From NCBI GenBank assembly GCA_023014365.1, contig JAEBUN010000044.1:264575-328574 (forward strand): DNA of 64,000 nucleotides, read 5' to 3'. Every line of letters begins with the position of its first letter. The first letter of the stretch is position 1. Below are positions 42,634 to 54,005 of this stretch, piece by piece. The DNA is from Lepiota brunneoincarnata (Eukaryota > Basidiomycota > Agaricomycetes > Agaricales > Agaricaceae). The translations under genes were made by a program, and so were the position numbers. Under the pieces are notes generated by a model. It saw nothing but the letters and a program-made list of their open reading frames with translations. It was not told where the DNA came from and ran no database searches.

Positions 42634-43146
42634 CTGCTTGGCCTCTCGCTGCCCCTCACCCCCGCGCCATCTCGTCGAGATTTGATTTGGTTTGCTGGGG
42701 GAATTGGTCTCACGCCATTCCTTAGCGTGCTCAACTCACTTCGCGAGATCGTAGAAGACGAACAAGTCAATATGCGCTTTATTTTGTCCACACGGGAACC
42801 TCATATTCTCCTCCCACTCGTCTTCAAGAGCTTGGATGCCTCGAGTAATCATACAAATGTTTCGATTCCTGCCGTCACTATGCGATTCAATCCTAATGTT
42901 CACATTTCCCTTGACGTGTTTTGCTCCAAGTACCAAGGAGAAGCGGTTCAGGCCTCCTCTGGTATTAGAATGGAGCAACATGCGAGGGGATTGGATCCGG
43001 CTTTCATTGAAGCGCGTAGTTCCGATTTTGTTGGGAAGGACGTGTTCGTGTGTGGACCAGAGGATTATACGAGATTGATCGTCGGGGCCTTGGCGAAAAT
43101 TGGGGTGGGTCAGGAACGGATCGGAACGGAGGGATTTACCTATTAA
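42634..43146 (+). pseudogene. C-terminal fragment of a FAD/NAD(P)-binding ferredoxin-reductase-like protein
   Basis: The open frame has no start of its own; it enters from TPR sequence in another frame. Recognisable parts of the FNR-type NAD(P)-binding domain are the WFAGGIGLTPFLSVL nucleotide-binding loop near the beginning, a RFILSTREP strand, and VFVCGPEDYTRLIV with the Cys-Gly-Pro motif. It ends in GTEGFTY, a common ending of fungal FAD-binding FR-type oxidoreductases. The FAD-binding half is missing, so this is a 3' fragment of about 170 codons fused to the NLR relic at about 42633. Expression is unlikely unless the chimera is transcribed. The frame inside the fragment is clean, suggesting a fairly recent rearrangement. 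Confidence 0.75.
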
Positions 43147-44472
43147 TCCTTCTTTTCTGAAGGAGGGGGCGTTGATAATGTAAAGATGTACATGGGAATC
43201 AGTTTGTAAGCACTCTCTGTTTATTCTCCAGGAAGTTAGGATACCGGGGAACAAGCGCATGACATACTAAGCAGGGGAAACAAATTGTGGTCTAAGCTAC
43301 CAAGCCCAAGCTCCTGTCCTCGGGTAGCCAGGGTACTATTCCTACACGTGTGCCTCTAATATATTCTCCATGCAGGGAAAGGGACCCCCCGTAATCTCAA
43401 CGTTGTGACTTGAGACATGAGTTATCTGAACAATCTATGATAGTTGGAAAGAAGGAAGAGGGGAGTTCCACCATAATTCATAGTGAGCGCGAAATAGTAA
43501 TTGGCGATTGCATAGGATCGTAGACATCACGTCCCGTAAACAACATGACGAACTTCGCTCGCCCTAATGCTCTTAAGAACCCGTAAAGCACTCACAGTTT
43601 CTATCTTTTAACACTTCAATCTCAGTGGGTTCCTAGGCCAGCCTACAGGGAAGACTGTAAGGATGCCCGGTTGGGGGCATCTTTCACTAGGGACGAGCGT
43701 ACCTTGCGGGAACCCAAGTAAATAGAACCAACGTCTATTCGAGGGGGGGACTCGGGAACTCGACCCCTCCTAGCTACCATATACATGAGGTAGCAGATTC
43801 TAATAGATGTCACGTCGAAGAAGTGCGAATCCTGGTGTATGCCGGGTCCGCGTGCTTACGAAGACCTGTGTCTCGCCTCAAGCTGTCCCTTCTGCAGTGG
43901 AAGCTCAACAACACACCCATAGAGCTGCTCGCTGATGCAAATTTAAAAATGCATGCTTTCAAGTCGTCATCATTGACCAATTTTAGTGACAGCCATGACC
44001 GGCCGATTGACTTCGAAACTGCTTGCTGGGGTAAAACACCTTTCCCAGCGGTCTTCAGTCCCTAAAGTCAAGCTGATGATAGCAAAAGGTTGTAAGGGGT
44101 AATATCTTACACCTGGTTCTGATTTTGATCACAAGGCATACCAGCAGCCCCGCGGGTTCGGTGCCAGCCCTATTGTGGCTTGTGAATCCTAGCTGGTCAT
44201 GGTATTGAATTGTGCCACCCTGATCAGATGCTCACCAAGCTGCTGCCTCGACCCATGGTCAGGAGGGAACCATGTAGTACGGAGATTCAACTCCTGCTGG
44301 GTCAGGGACCCGTACAGTGTCGGTATCAAAGGCCCCAACACATTGGTGAGCTTATATATACTCTCGGCGAGGAACAGCGTAGGCGAACTGAGGAGCTGTA
44401 AGCATTCTGTACCTTGTCATTCCCATTGAAGTCCGGTGGCAATGAAACACAAAACCGGCACAAGCGCATAGG
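43147..44472. other. Intergenic, no gene seen
   Basis: About 1.3 kb with no supported gene. A hairpin-prone stretch (GATGCCCGGTTGGGGGCATC, 43662-43681) and a G-run at 43743-43749 are the only features. The open frame 43823-44065 has no family resemblance. Confidence 0.5.
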
Positions 44473-44838
44473 CTAGACAAGGTAATCGCGGAACGATGCA
44501 TAGAGGAATCGTAAAAGGCCAGCATCCGCCTCATCCGGTGACAGTACATCTAGGACTGAATGGAGTTTGCGCAATGCAGTGTAATACCCACCACAACTGA
44601 TCCCCAAGAAATTGCACAGAAATCGTGGTGAGGGAAGCTCGAGAAGAATATTTGGCGGGGAAACAATGACCTTGATCAACCGATGAGATACTGGCCGGAT
44701 TTCTTCAGGAACATCCAACAGAATCTGCGTATAAAGCTGATCAAGTGTTTCCATTGGGCTACGTGGTAATTCCACATGCATTCTGCTTGTTGTAGAATTG
44801 CAGGGCTTGAATCTGATGTTGCTGAACAGGCCTGACAC
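44473..44838 (-). pseudogene. Fragment of a NACHT-type fungal NLR
   Basis: On the minus strand the frame contains ETLDQLYTQILLDVPEEIRP, then KVIVSPPNILLELPSPRFLC, and LLRFLYASFRDYL just before the stop. This order (METLDxLYxxIL followed by LRFLHASFRDYL) marks the region just after the NACHT ATPase in HET-E-like proteins of Agaricomycetes, from memory. Only about 120 codons remain. There is no P-loop and no WD40 or TPR array on either side, so it is a relic rather than a gene. A shifted frame continues the homology a little upstream (44839-44960). Confidence 0.7.
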
Positions 44839-46635
44839 AGCAGAAAGAGGGTTCTGATTCGCAATGTGAAACCCGCATTGCGAGTAACTCTAGTCTCCCG
44901 CATTGCTGTGATATCAATGGTTCTACGTTAGGTATGAAATGTGCCTTTCCCGGCTGTTTCAAGCCTTGTTGATGGGGGGACTTATGCGGGTTTCGCCCTT
45001 GTGAAGGGGCTCATCAGAGGGCTTAACCGCTGCCCTAACCCGCCTTGGCTCATGTAGCGACAGAATTAGACTACCTAACTTAGGATGGCTGTGGGGGAGT
45101 ATGAATCAATATATCGATTGATCTGCCGGACCGTCTAGCGTGCCGGGGTGCTTCCGGGACCCCGTACAGGTAGGTAGGAAGGGGGGGCTGGGCCTGGGGC
45201 ATCCCTCCCGCTCGGACCCCTCACGGCATGGCACCTGATGAGAGGCCGGCCCACTGCGTAGACTTTTACACTACAGCTTTTTTGTCTGTGTGTGTGTGTG
45301 TAATTCCTTAGCCAGATCCTTACTTAAGTGTCAGGCCGGCCGTCTCCAAAGATAGGGCAGCAAGCTGCGAAAGTGCGAGGTCTTGGAATCGAACCAAGAT
45401 CTTGTTCTAACCGATTTTGCGTACCCATTTCCAACTTGGGGAAACTTATAGATTGCAATTGCGCACCGCCTGAATGTGTGACTAGGCCCAAGGGGTTTGA
45501 TATCCTACCCCTTTTTCGCCTTGCTTGTGCCTTGGCCCTGTCATGCTCCTCTAACTCTCCCTTCAGCTCTCTTCCCCTTGTTTTTTCGTTTGTTATTGTT
45601 AGGTGATGGTCGCCCATTGCTGTTGCCACACGTCAGTCAGGGGATCAATAGCAAGCACTGGACCTACGCCTGTTCATATGTGCATTCTTTTCGGTGAAGA
45701 CAAAAGGAACACGGGTCAGGGTCTGAGCCGTCGCACTGCAGGTCCGACTCTGTAAAGAATTAGCATCTCAAATTTGCAATTGGACGTCGTACACCTACCT
45801 ATACAGGGATCACACCAATGAGGTGGCCGCCTCACCTTTTTCCGCTTCATGGGCTTTTGGAATGGGGTGACACTGGGATGCGGCCTGACGGGCGGTACCC
45901 TGCCTTCCTGCGATTTCTGCCATCTAGTTATATGGGGTTCTGCACCACACCCTCAGAGTATGACATACCGATGACTCTGCCTTTGGCATTACACAATCGT
46001 GGTGGAGAGGGTGAAAATGTGGTGATTTCTGATCAAGGTGCTAAAATGTCCATGGCACCCGGTTTAATATATACCTGCAAGGGGAGGTCACGCCATATTG
46101 AGAACATCTCAGGTCAGACCAATTGATGTTCCCCAGCGTTGGTGGTACCAGGGATGTCAAGAACAGATGCCAGATGACGCTGTTCTCAATCTCGATCACC
46201 GTTTCATAATCATAGTCATGCATCATCAATCGTCGTGATATGCACACATAAAATGGGTAAAAAGTATGAGGCTCATGTACATTTCCAAAAAATCTACATC
46301 ATACCCACAGTAACCCACATAACCACACTGTCGCTTTTTCCCTAGCCTCACTAGCCTTCTCATCAGCATCCGACGATGTCAGCTGGGGATCAAGTGGAAG
46401 CTAACCGACCAGCAGATTTCACGCATCACGTGCTGAGAAAATGATCGGATCTCAGGAGATGATTAGATAACTCCAGTAACTAAAGGGCTTTGGTGGGAAT
46501 GTAGGGTAAGCAGGGGATGTACATGGTTGTGTCATGTTGCATTGGAGGAAGCATATAAAATTTCTCCTCCCTGATCTACCACTGGGCATGCCAGCATACC
46601 AGTTTTGCTGCTCTAAATGTATTTTTTACAACAAC
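44839..46635. other. Intergenic, no gene seen
   Basis: About 1.8 kb without a supported gene. It has a GT dinucleotide run (45286-45301) and a tRNA-like T-arm on the minus strand (45381-45399). Open frames at 45328-45629 are antisense to each other, and 45818-46126 shows no family. Confidence 0.5.
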
Positions 46636-47232
46636 TGTTATCAGAAGTCTTATCAGAAGGATAGTTATATTTTTAGTTCAAATTATCTCATGTCATATGT
46701 CACTCTGAAACCATCAGTAGTGTACATCAGGAGGACTATAAATAGCTTATGACTCAGTTACTTATCTCTGACTCATAATTACTCAGGTCCATCCATCTAT
46801 GGTAGAAGCATAGCCACACTTAGTTGTATATAAGGATACTGTTACCTGGGTTAGGGGTTTGCTCTTGAGTAGCACAGCATTCAAGACAAGATGTCTATAC
46901 AGACTTGGTCTTGTCCTACTAGGCGTGACTTGGAGACGACAGAGCACTATAGTCCAGCCAGTTTAAGGGCAAAGAGATATAGGAGGCAAGAACTGTATAA
47001 CACTAAGATAAGGATACATAGTAATGTACTGTATCCTTATATAATACTAAGTGTGGTTATGCTCCTACTATAAGTGGATGGACCCAAGTAATTATGAGTC
47101 AGAGAGATAAACAACGAGGCATAAACTAAGTATAGTCCTTCTGATGTGCACTGCTGATTGTTTCATAGTGACATTTGACATGAGAGAGTAAACTAAATAT
47201 AACTGTCCTTCTGATATGGAATTCTGATAACA
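46636..47232. mobile_element. 597-bp foldback (MITE-like) element with about 200-bp inverted arms
   Basis: The left arm starts TGTTATCAGAA and the right arm ends TTCTGATAACA. Reverse-complementing 47026-47232 and laying it on 46636-46842 matches at roughly four bases in five over the whole length. Shared blocks include TCATGTCA, CACATCAGAAGGACTATA-like, GACTCATAATTACT, GGTCCATCCA, AGCATA and TATAAGGATAC. About 185 bp lie between the arms. The two short plus-strand frames inside (46534-46752, 46891-47073) are not conserved across the arms. No clear target-site duplication is visible. Confidence 0.8.
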
Positions 47233-47590
47233 TTAGGTCTGTCTTGAGAGTTGTTTTCCATCACAACTTGTTAGTTTCCTTCTTCCGGATATTTGGTGAG
47301 GTAGTAGGGTTCGTAATATTCAATTTGGGGTTGTTCTGTAGAGTCTGGTTGAGGGGGAATGACTGGAGAAAAGGTGGGTGTAGGAGTTCTGTAGAGATCA
47401 AGTGCTGTGGCAGTTTCTGGGGATGGGGGTTGTCCTGGGTAAAAGATGTTGTAGAGAAGTCATCTGAAATGGGGACTTTCTATCCTTTCTTCTGGTGGGG
47501 TAATTTGATTTTCTTCAGAAGGTACCGCATGGTTCTCCTGTAATATTTGATTTGGCAACCTCGTTGTAACATTCCTTGTAGTAGTCATCA
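47233..47590. other. Spacer with a proline-rich minus-strand remnant
   Basis: Read on the minus strand, part of this stretch gives a Pro/Thr/Glu-rich frame with motifs such as TPTFSPVIPPQPDS, similar in composition to retrotransposon tails. A plus-strand open frame (47244-47543) is its shadow. No family is assigned. Confidence 0.3.
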
Positions 47591-48288
47591 TGTTATGAAC
47601 AGTCCAGACCGGGAGGAACAAGAATTACTGTTCGACTTTACAAGATGGGTACAGGAGACTACAGACCAACTACGGGCACAAGAATACGAAGACGAGGAAG
47701 GGGAATACTACACCGCCATGCAGGACCTGGCGAGAGAAGCAGGAATGGAGATAACCTTGGAGGATATATTGGAATACCCCGAGGACGAGGAAGATAACCA
47801 TGGATCAACCGATCCAACCTCCGATACGGATGGAAGCACCGAGAGAATGGAGAGCGAGAATGGAGAAGACTCCATGGAGATACAATCGGGAGAAGGAGAT
47901 TATGAGTCAGAGGAAAGCGATGGAACATCGCACAGCAGTAGCGAGAGTACTGACTCATTGTAATATAAATAACGCTAGGATGCCATCAGCCAGGATGTGC
48001 ATCATGGTCAGGACTGCGCACGACCAGTAGAACAGCCAAGTAACCTATAACGAGTATATAGCATCTCATAGGTATATAAGGCCTGTACAAGTAGAGATTA
48101 AAGCCTCAAGCTTTAATCTTGTTAACAGCAGTCGTTTACCTCTCTGCCTTAACTTGGCGTCTTCCCTCGTTATCTCATTGAGCGCGATCCACTAAGCTCT
48201 ATAAGGCCAACCGTCTCGGACACCTTGTAGAGTGATTGAAGGCCGTCTCCAGTTATCCTCGGATACAGAAGGAGCACGGATCATAACA
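47591..48288 (+). repeat. 5' long terminal repeat
   Basis: 698 bp, TGTTATGA...TCATAACA. The first 373 bp carry an open acidic coding tail (to TAA at 47961-47963), the same tail that ends ORF3B in the 3' LTR. A TATATAA at 48073-48079 and the stem AGATTAAAG/CTTTAATCT follow. Confidence 0.93.
48073..48119 (+). promoter_or_regulatory. LTR core promoter and predicted self-primer at the transcript 5' end
   Basis: TATATAA starts at 48073. About 35 bases later, where transcription would start, is AAGCTTTAATCT (48108-48119). This 12-mer is exactly complementary to the sequence just after the LTR (48291-48302). That arrangement is the one used by Tf1/sushi-class elements, which prime reverse transcription from their own folded-back RNA 5' end. 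Confidence 0.6.
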
Positions 48289-48302
48289 TTAGATTAAAGC
48301 TT
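48289..48302 (+). other. Putative primer binding site (self-primed)
   Basis: TTAGATTAAAGCTT begins directly at the LTR end. Its last 12 bases pair perfectly with 48108-48119 inside the LTR. I do not recognise complementarity to a common fungal initiator tRNA end. Confidence 0.55.
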
Positions 48303-49215
48303 CCTTTGGACAACCTCCATCGTACACCCCGTGGTATCGGTACGCCTTGTCGCTACCCTTCCACACCGGCAGACGATACGCTTTATCGCTATCCGAGTGC
48401 CAACCGTATCTGACGACACGCCTTGTCGCTGTCCGGTGATACACCCCCGTAGAGCAGGCCACCATACCCTCTGCACCCTTGGTCAGACGCACCGAAAGCG
48501 TTGATAGGTCATCCACACCTTTAAGTGTTGATTGGGATAACGCACCCGTAAGCGTTGTATACAGGTCATCCGCACCTTCAAGCGTCGATTGGGATAACGC
48601 ACCCGCAAGCGTTGTTTATTCACCCTCACTTTCACCTTCGACTTCTTCCCTCTTCACCCTGTCTACAAACCGAAACGACCCCCTTGCCACCGACTACGAA
48701 GAATCCAACAGTTCTGACTGGTCGACAACCGACTCCGAACCCGACTTCACACCCCCTCCACCACGGACCCTAAAAAGAAAACAAAACCTATACCCCTCAC
48801 TCGTTCACCCTCTGGTTCCGCACCGTACTCTACACAACCTACCGAGAGAGTTCAACGTCGAACAGAAGACCCAGGATACCCAGCACCCCCAGCATCAGTT
48901 CTTCAATCCCTACCTAAACAACCACCACCTGAAAGAACTGCCACCTCTACCCGCTCAAAGCTCGGGGAGCCGATTCATAGAACATCTATCCCATCCTCCG
49001 GTCCTCAACCCTCAACAAGTACAAGAACTAGCGACAACACTTCGCAACAGAAACCCCCAAGAACATTCTCACCCCTCACATCACCACTTGGATCACCGGT
49101 ACACTCACCGCCTCGATCCAGTTCCCCTGTACAATCCGAACCATCCGAAGCTAGCCCCACTACCGGGTCTATTCACACTTCCGACGAGGAATCCACAACC
49201 TCTGACATTAACAAT

Positions 49216-50363
49216 ATGGCCTCCTCCGCAAAAATCAACACACCCCCAACCTTTAATGGAGAGACCGACTACTTCCGCCTCTGGAAGGATGCAGTACAAC
49301 TATACATCGATGCAAAGCCAGGAGCCTTTTCCGATGACAAGACCAAGATACAATTCGCCCTTTCATACATGTCCACCGGCCCCGCCGCAACATGGAGAGG
49401 AGCATTCTTGGAATCAAACAAAGAACTTGATGGAAGCCAGACCCTTCCGACATGGAAGAAATTTCTCGAAGGACTCGATACATCCTTCGCCCCAAACAAT
49501 GTCCCCGCCGACGCAATGGACAGAATCCGCCACCTCAAACAGAATGGACGATATATCGACGATTACATATCCCAGTTCCAGATACTTGCCTATCAGGCCG
49601 ACCTTGGAGATGGAGTGGCGGCGGTCAACTATTTCAAGAACGGGCTGGATCGCCCCGTCGCAATCAAGACAATTAGCCTCAATCCAGGAAACAAACTCAG
49701 CGACTGGTTCAAGCAAGCTCGAACAGCATATCAAATACTACAAACTCAACGCTGACTATATGCAAACTCGAGGAACTCCCTCGTTTCCAACGACTTCGCG
49801 CACTCGTCCCATTTAAAGGGAAAAGAAATGCTTTTACGCGCCGTGTCCCACTGCCCTATCAAGCAACAGACCCTAACGCAATGGATATTGACCAACTCGC
49901 CGAAGCAGTCTACAACCTCGACTTTGAGGACGAGCCAGATCTACTCGCCGAGGAAGCTGATGAAGACGAGGAGACCGAAGAAGACAGACTCCACCAGTTG
50001 GTACAAGAACGCACCCGCGAAGCCCTCAATGCAATCCTCACGGACGCCCAAAGAAAGGATCTCAAAGAAAGGAGATGCTTCAACTGCCGCAAGACTGGAC
50101 ACTTCGCCCGCGAATGCCCCACCAAGAAGACAATATATCGCCGATCCGAATTACCCCGCAATTTGGATGCCAGAAACCGGTCAAATGCGATATCCAGAAG
50201 AAGACAAGCAAGCTACAGGAAAAAGAACTCGCTATACAACATACTAGAAGATGCAACCGACGAGAAGTCGAGGACATCTACGAACATTTTGCAAATGAAT
50301 CCAACCACCCAGATGCCCCTCTGGTTAAGGATTTTGCCTAAGGAGACTAGCCACCACGTCTAG
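49216..50363 (+). CDS. gag: Gag (capsid-like domain and CCHC zinc knuckle), frame-broken
   Basis: A structural protein of the retrotransposon particle. From the ATG at 49216, the Retrotrans_gag-type domain shows NTPPTFNGETDYFRLWKDAV, then ATWRGAF, WKKFLEGLDTSFAP and YIDDYISQFQILAYQA. The frame ends at 49755, where the expected continuation (LNADYM) is one base out of register. A third frame (49881-50363) carries NAMDIDQLAEAVYN-like sequence, an acidic linker and the nucleic-acid-binding zinc knuckle CFNCRKTGHFAREC. Intact Gag would join these, so I read 1-nt indels at about 49740-49800. The gag frame is also open upstream of 49216 (Pro/Ser-rich, ...SDEESTTSDINN) but lacks an ATG there. A long Pro-rich frame 48479-49816 overlaps in another register. 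Confidence 0.85.
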
Positions 50364-50502
50364 CCCTCCACAAAGACCTCCTTCCCTTTCCTATTCACAA
50401 AATGATATTAATGTTGTAAAGTTACAGGAATCGTCAGCACGCGTAATACATCTACCCTGTCGAATCCGAAAACACAAGTTCACTAAGGAAGGACCCGAAA
50501 GC

Positions 50503-52637
50503 GTGGAACTACTCGCCCTACTCGACTCAGGAGCAGCAGGAAACTTCATTGACCCCGGAATGGTCAAACAACATTCATTCAAAACAATACCCCTCGATCG
50601 ACCCATCGAAGTACGAAATGCCGATGGATCTGTTAACGAAAATGGAACAGCCACCCACTACACGACCCTCAACCTAACGGTTAACGGGAAGAATATGGAG
50701 ATCAAACCAAAAGTAGTCTCCCTCGGAAGCCCAAGACTCATCCTTGGATTCCCTTGGCTTGCAGAACACAACCCAGACATCGACTGGGATGCCAAACAAC
50801 TACGCTGGAGAAACGAACGTTGGGACAACACTATATTCCGAGAACTCATCCAATCCTATGGAACCCGATTGGATCTACAACGACCAACTCAACCACATCT
50901 CCACACTAGAGCCCACAAGCTTCGAAGAAATCAACTTCAAAGCCTCAGCATCACAATTCCTCTGCCGTACAACACGGAGAAAAGAAAAACGACGACCCAA
51001 GAAAAGTCGTACCCACGGAATTCCACGAATACCTCCCAGTATTTAGCAAGAAACAAGCCGAACGATTCCCCCCACAACGACCATGGGATCACAAAATTGA
51101 ACTCAAGGAATCATTCAAACCAATTGCCATGAAGTCCTACCGACTCTCCCTCAATGAAGAAAAGGAACTCGACACGTTCCTAGAAGAAAACCTTCAAAAG
51201 GGATACATTCGACCATCCGAATCGCCAATGGCATCACCTTTCTTCTTCGTAGGAAAGAAAGACGGAAAACTAGCGCCCCTGTCAAGACTACAGGTACCTC
51301 AACGAGCATACCGTCAAAAATGCAGTACAACCTCCCCCTCATCTCTCATATTCTCGACAAACTCCGAGGATCAAAGTACTTTACCAAACTCGACGTACGA
51401 GCAGGATACAACAACATCCGCATACGCAAAGGAGATGAATGGAAAGGAGCCTTCAGGACACCCCGAGGATTATTCGAACCCACGGTTATGTTCTTTGGAA
51501 TGTGTAACTCCCCAGCAACATTCCAAACCATGATGGACTCACTATTCCGAAAACTCATCGACAATGGAGGAGTAATCGTTTACATGGACGACATCCTCAT
51601 TCACGCAAAAACAAAACAAGAACTTCGACGCCTCACAAGAGAAGTACTCAAGATACTCAAGGACAACGATCTATACCTCAAAACCGAGAAATGCGAATTC
51701 GAACGACAACGACTCGAATATCTAGGAGTTATTATCACTCCCGACTCAGTTTCGATGGACCCAGCAAAGCTCAAAGGCATCGCTGAATGGCCAACACCAA
51801 CTACCCCACGCGACGTACGAAAATTCATAGGATTTTGCAACTTCTATCGAAAATTCATACACCAATACGCCACATGGGCAAAACCTCTCAATGCCCTAAT
51901 GTCCAAAACCAAGAAATTCGAATGGACAGAAGAGTGCCAGAAACGCCTTCGATACTCTCAAAAGAAAATTCCAAAGCGAACCGGTATTAATGGTCCCCGA
52001 CCGAGACAAACCCTTCGAAATCGAATGCGACGCATCACTATTTGCATCAGGAGCAGTCCTACTCCAACGCGACAACAATGGAGTTAAACACCCAGTCGCA
52101 TACTTCTCGAAAGGATTCTCACCAGCCGAACGCAACTATCATTGCTCCGAACAGGAACTCTTCGCCATTATCCGAGCACTCAAAGAATGGCGCCACCACA
52201 TAGAAGGATCATCACACAAGACCATCGTATGGTCAGATCACGATAACCTTCGCCGCTGGAGAAAACCTGAAGACCTCAGCAGAAGACAAGCCCGATGGAT
52301 TGCCTACATGCAACGATTCGACATCGAAATCCGACATATCCCTGGAAAGAAAAATGGACCAGCAGATGCCCTTTCCAGACGACCCGATCATGAACCCAAG
52401 ACAAGAGACAACAAACAGGTCGTTGCACTCCCTGACAAATTCTTCACCCCAGAACAGCCACAACATATCCACATTATCGACGAAAACACTAAAAAGGAAA
52501 TAAAAGAGCTGTGGAAGAAGAAGAAACAGACCGACATCGCCCAAGAAGACGACTCAGGACACCCACGCATTCAAGGAAAGCTATTTATACCACAAGATCT
52601 ACACCTCAGACGCCGCTTACTGCAAAGAGTACACTGA
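50503..52637 (+). CDS. pol: Pol: aspartic protease, reverse transcriptase, RNase H (frame-broken)
   Basis: Enzymes of retrotransposition. The protease is [14 protein letters not shown] (active-site DSG) and LILGFPWL, 50503 to about 50860. The reverse transcriptase starts at 51129 with [20 protein letters not shown]; after a frame change near 51285 it continues from 51320 with [20 protein letters not shown] (motif A), [11 protein letters not shown] (motif B) and the catalytic VYMDDILI (motif C), then the thumb and connection region to about 51960. RNase H from 51990 has [35 protein letters not shown] and [11 protein letters not shown] with DALSR. Each change of frame fits one missing or extra base, usually beside a homopolymer. 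As written, no single polyprotein is possible. The domains themselves are not missing residues. Confidence 0.9.
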
Positions 52638-54005
52638 CTCACCCTACCGCAGGACACCCTGGAATCGCAGAAACAACTAGAAAACTCCAGGAATACGCCT
52701 ACTGGCCCGGGATGCGATCATTTGTCAAAAACTACGTCAAAGGATGTGGTGCTTGCCAACAATACAAGATCAATCGCCACCCCCCTAAAACCACCGCTTC
52801 AACCTATCCCTGGACCCCGTTCTACCCGTCCATTCTCGAACATCTCGATGGATCTTATCACAGACCTACCCCCGGACGGACCCCATGATTCTATACTGGT
52901 CGTGGTCGACCAGCTTACGAAGGGGATAATTCTAGAACCTACTGCGAAAACCGCCAACGCGGACAAGATCGCCGAAATTCTTATCAAACGGCTATTCTCT
53001 AGATTTGGCCTTCCCGAGAAAGTTCTCAGTGATCGCGACCCCAGATTCGCTGCCAAATCCATGAAAGAATTCTACAAACAACTCGGAATCGAACAAGCAC
53101 TCTCTACCGCCTACCACCCCCAGACAGACGGACAAACAGAGCGATTCAATCAAGAAATAGAACTCTACCTTGGCATCTATTGCTCATCGAACCCGAACAA
53201 ATGGGTAAAGGCACTCCCACTCCTGGAATATGTCCACAACTCGAAAACACATGCCGAACACCAACATACCCCATTTGAACTCCTCTATGGATCAAACCCC
53301 AAAGGATTTCCGACCTCCGAGGAGCCAACGAACATTCCAGCAATAGGAGAGAAGTTTAAATACCTCGCCAAGATACGCCAAGAAGCCCAAGCTGCGCATG
53401 AACAAGCCAGACTAAAAATGGCTGCAAGATATAACCGGCCAGATATCAATCTAAAAGTTGGACAGAAGGTTTGGCTCGACAACCGCAACCTCCCAATTCA
53501 GTACGCCTCAAAGAAACTGGCCCAACGCCGAGAAGGTCCCTTCACCATAACAAGAAAACTCGGACCTGTTACCTATGAACTAAAATTACCCATCAAATGG
53601 AAGATCCACAACAAGTTTCATGCGAGCCTCCTAATGCCTGCAGAAGAAAACGACACACATGGGGAATACAACACAGCCCCACCACCCGACCTTGTAAATG
53701 GAGAAGAAGAATACGAGGTCGAGTCAATACTGCGCCACAGAAAATTCTGGAACAAGTATCAATTCCTAGTCAGATGGAAAGGATACCTTCCCACTGAGGA
53801 TTCCTGGGAGCCAGAAGCAAACCTGGAGAACGCCAAGGAAGTCATTAAAGAATATAAAAGGGCCCACAAGCTAGACAACCCCACCAATGACCCAACCACC
53901 CAACACTCGAGCAACCACTCCAGACCTCCCAGAGCCAGACAACGATGGACGCCTTCTCATCCGGGAGAGAATCATATCCCTGGCGAACCGCGTCGAAGGA
54001 AATAG
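52625..54005 (+). CDS. pol: Pol: integrase with H2C2 zinc domain and C-terminal chromodomain
   Basis: It inserts the element's cDNA. The zinc-binding part (HPGIAETTRKL ... GCGACQQYK) lies in one frame up to about 52790; a 1-nt shift at the C/A runs near 52776-52790 moves to the frame that continues to 54005. The catalytic core has Asp in ISMDLITDLP, Asp in VLSDRDPRF and Glu in RFNQEIELYL, with the YHPQTDGQTERFNQ block. A GPF/Y-like segment (REGPFTITRKL) and a chromodomain (EYEVESILRHRKFW, FLVRWKGYLPTEDSWEP) follow. This marks the chromovirus branch, whose chromodomain is known to bind histone marks and may bias integration to heterochromatin. The frame runs a little beyond the chromodomain in a Pro/Arg-rich tail. 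Confidence 0.93.

Noticed and set aside
48479..49816. 445-codon Pro-rich frame overlapping gag
   Set aside because: It overlaps the clear gag frame, lacks an ATG at its start and probably reflects A/C-rich composition. Its repeated VDWDNAP phrase (48530-48620) comes from a short DNA tandem repeat.
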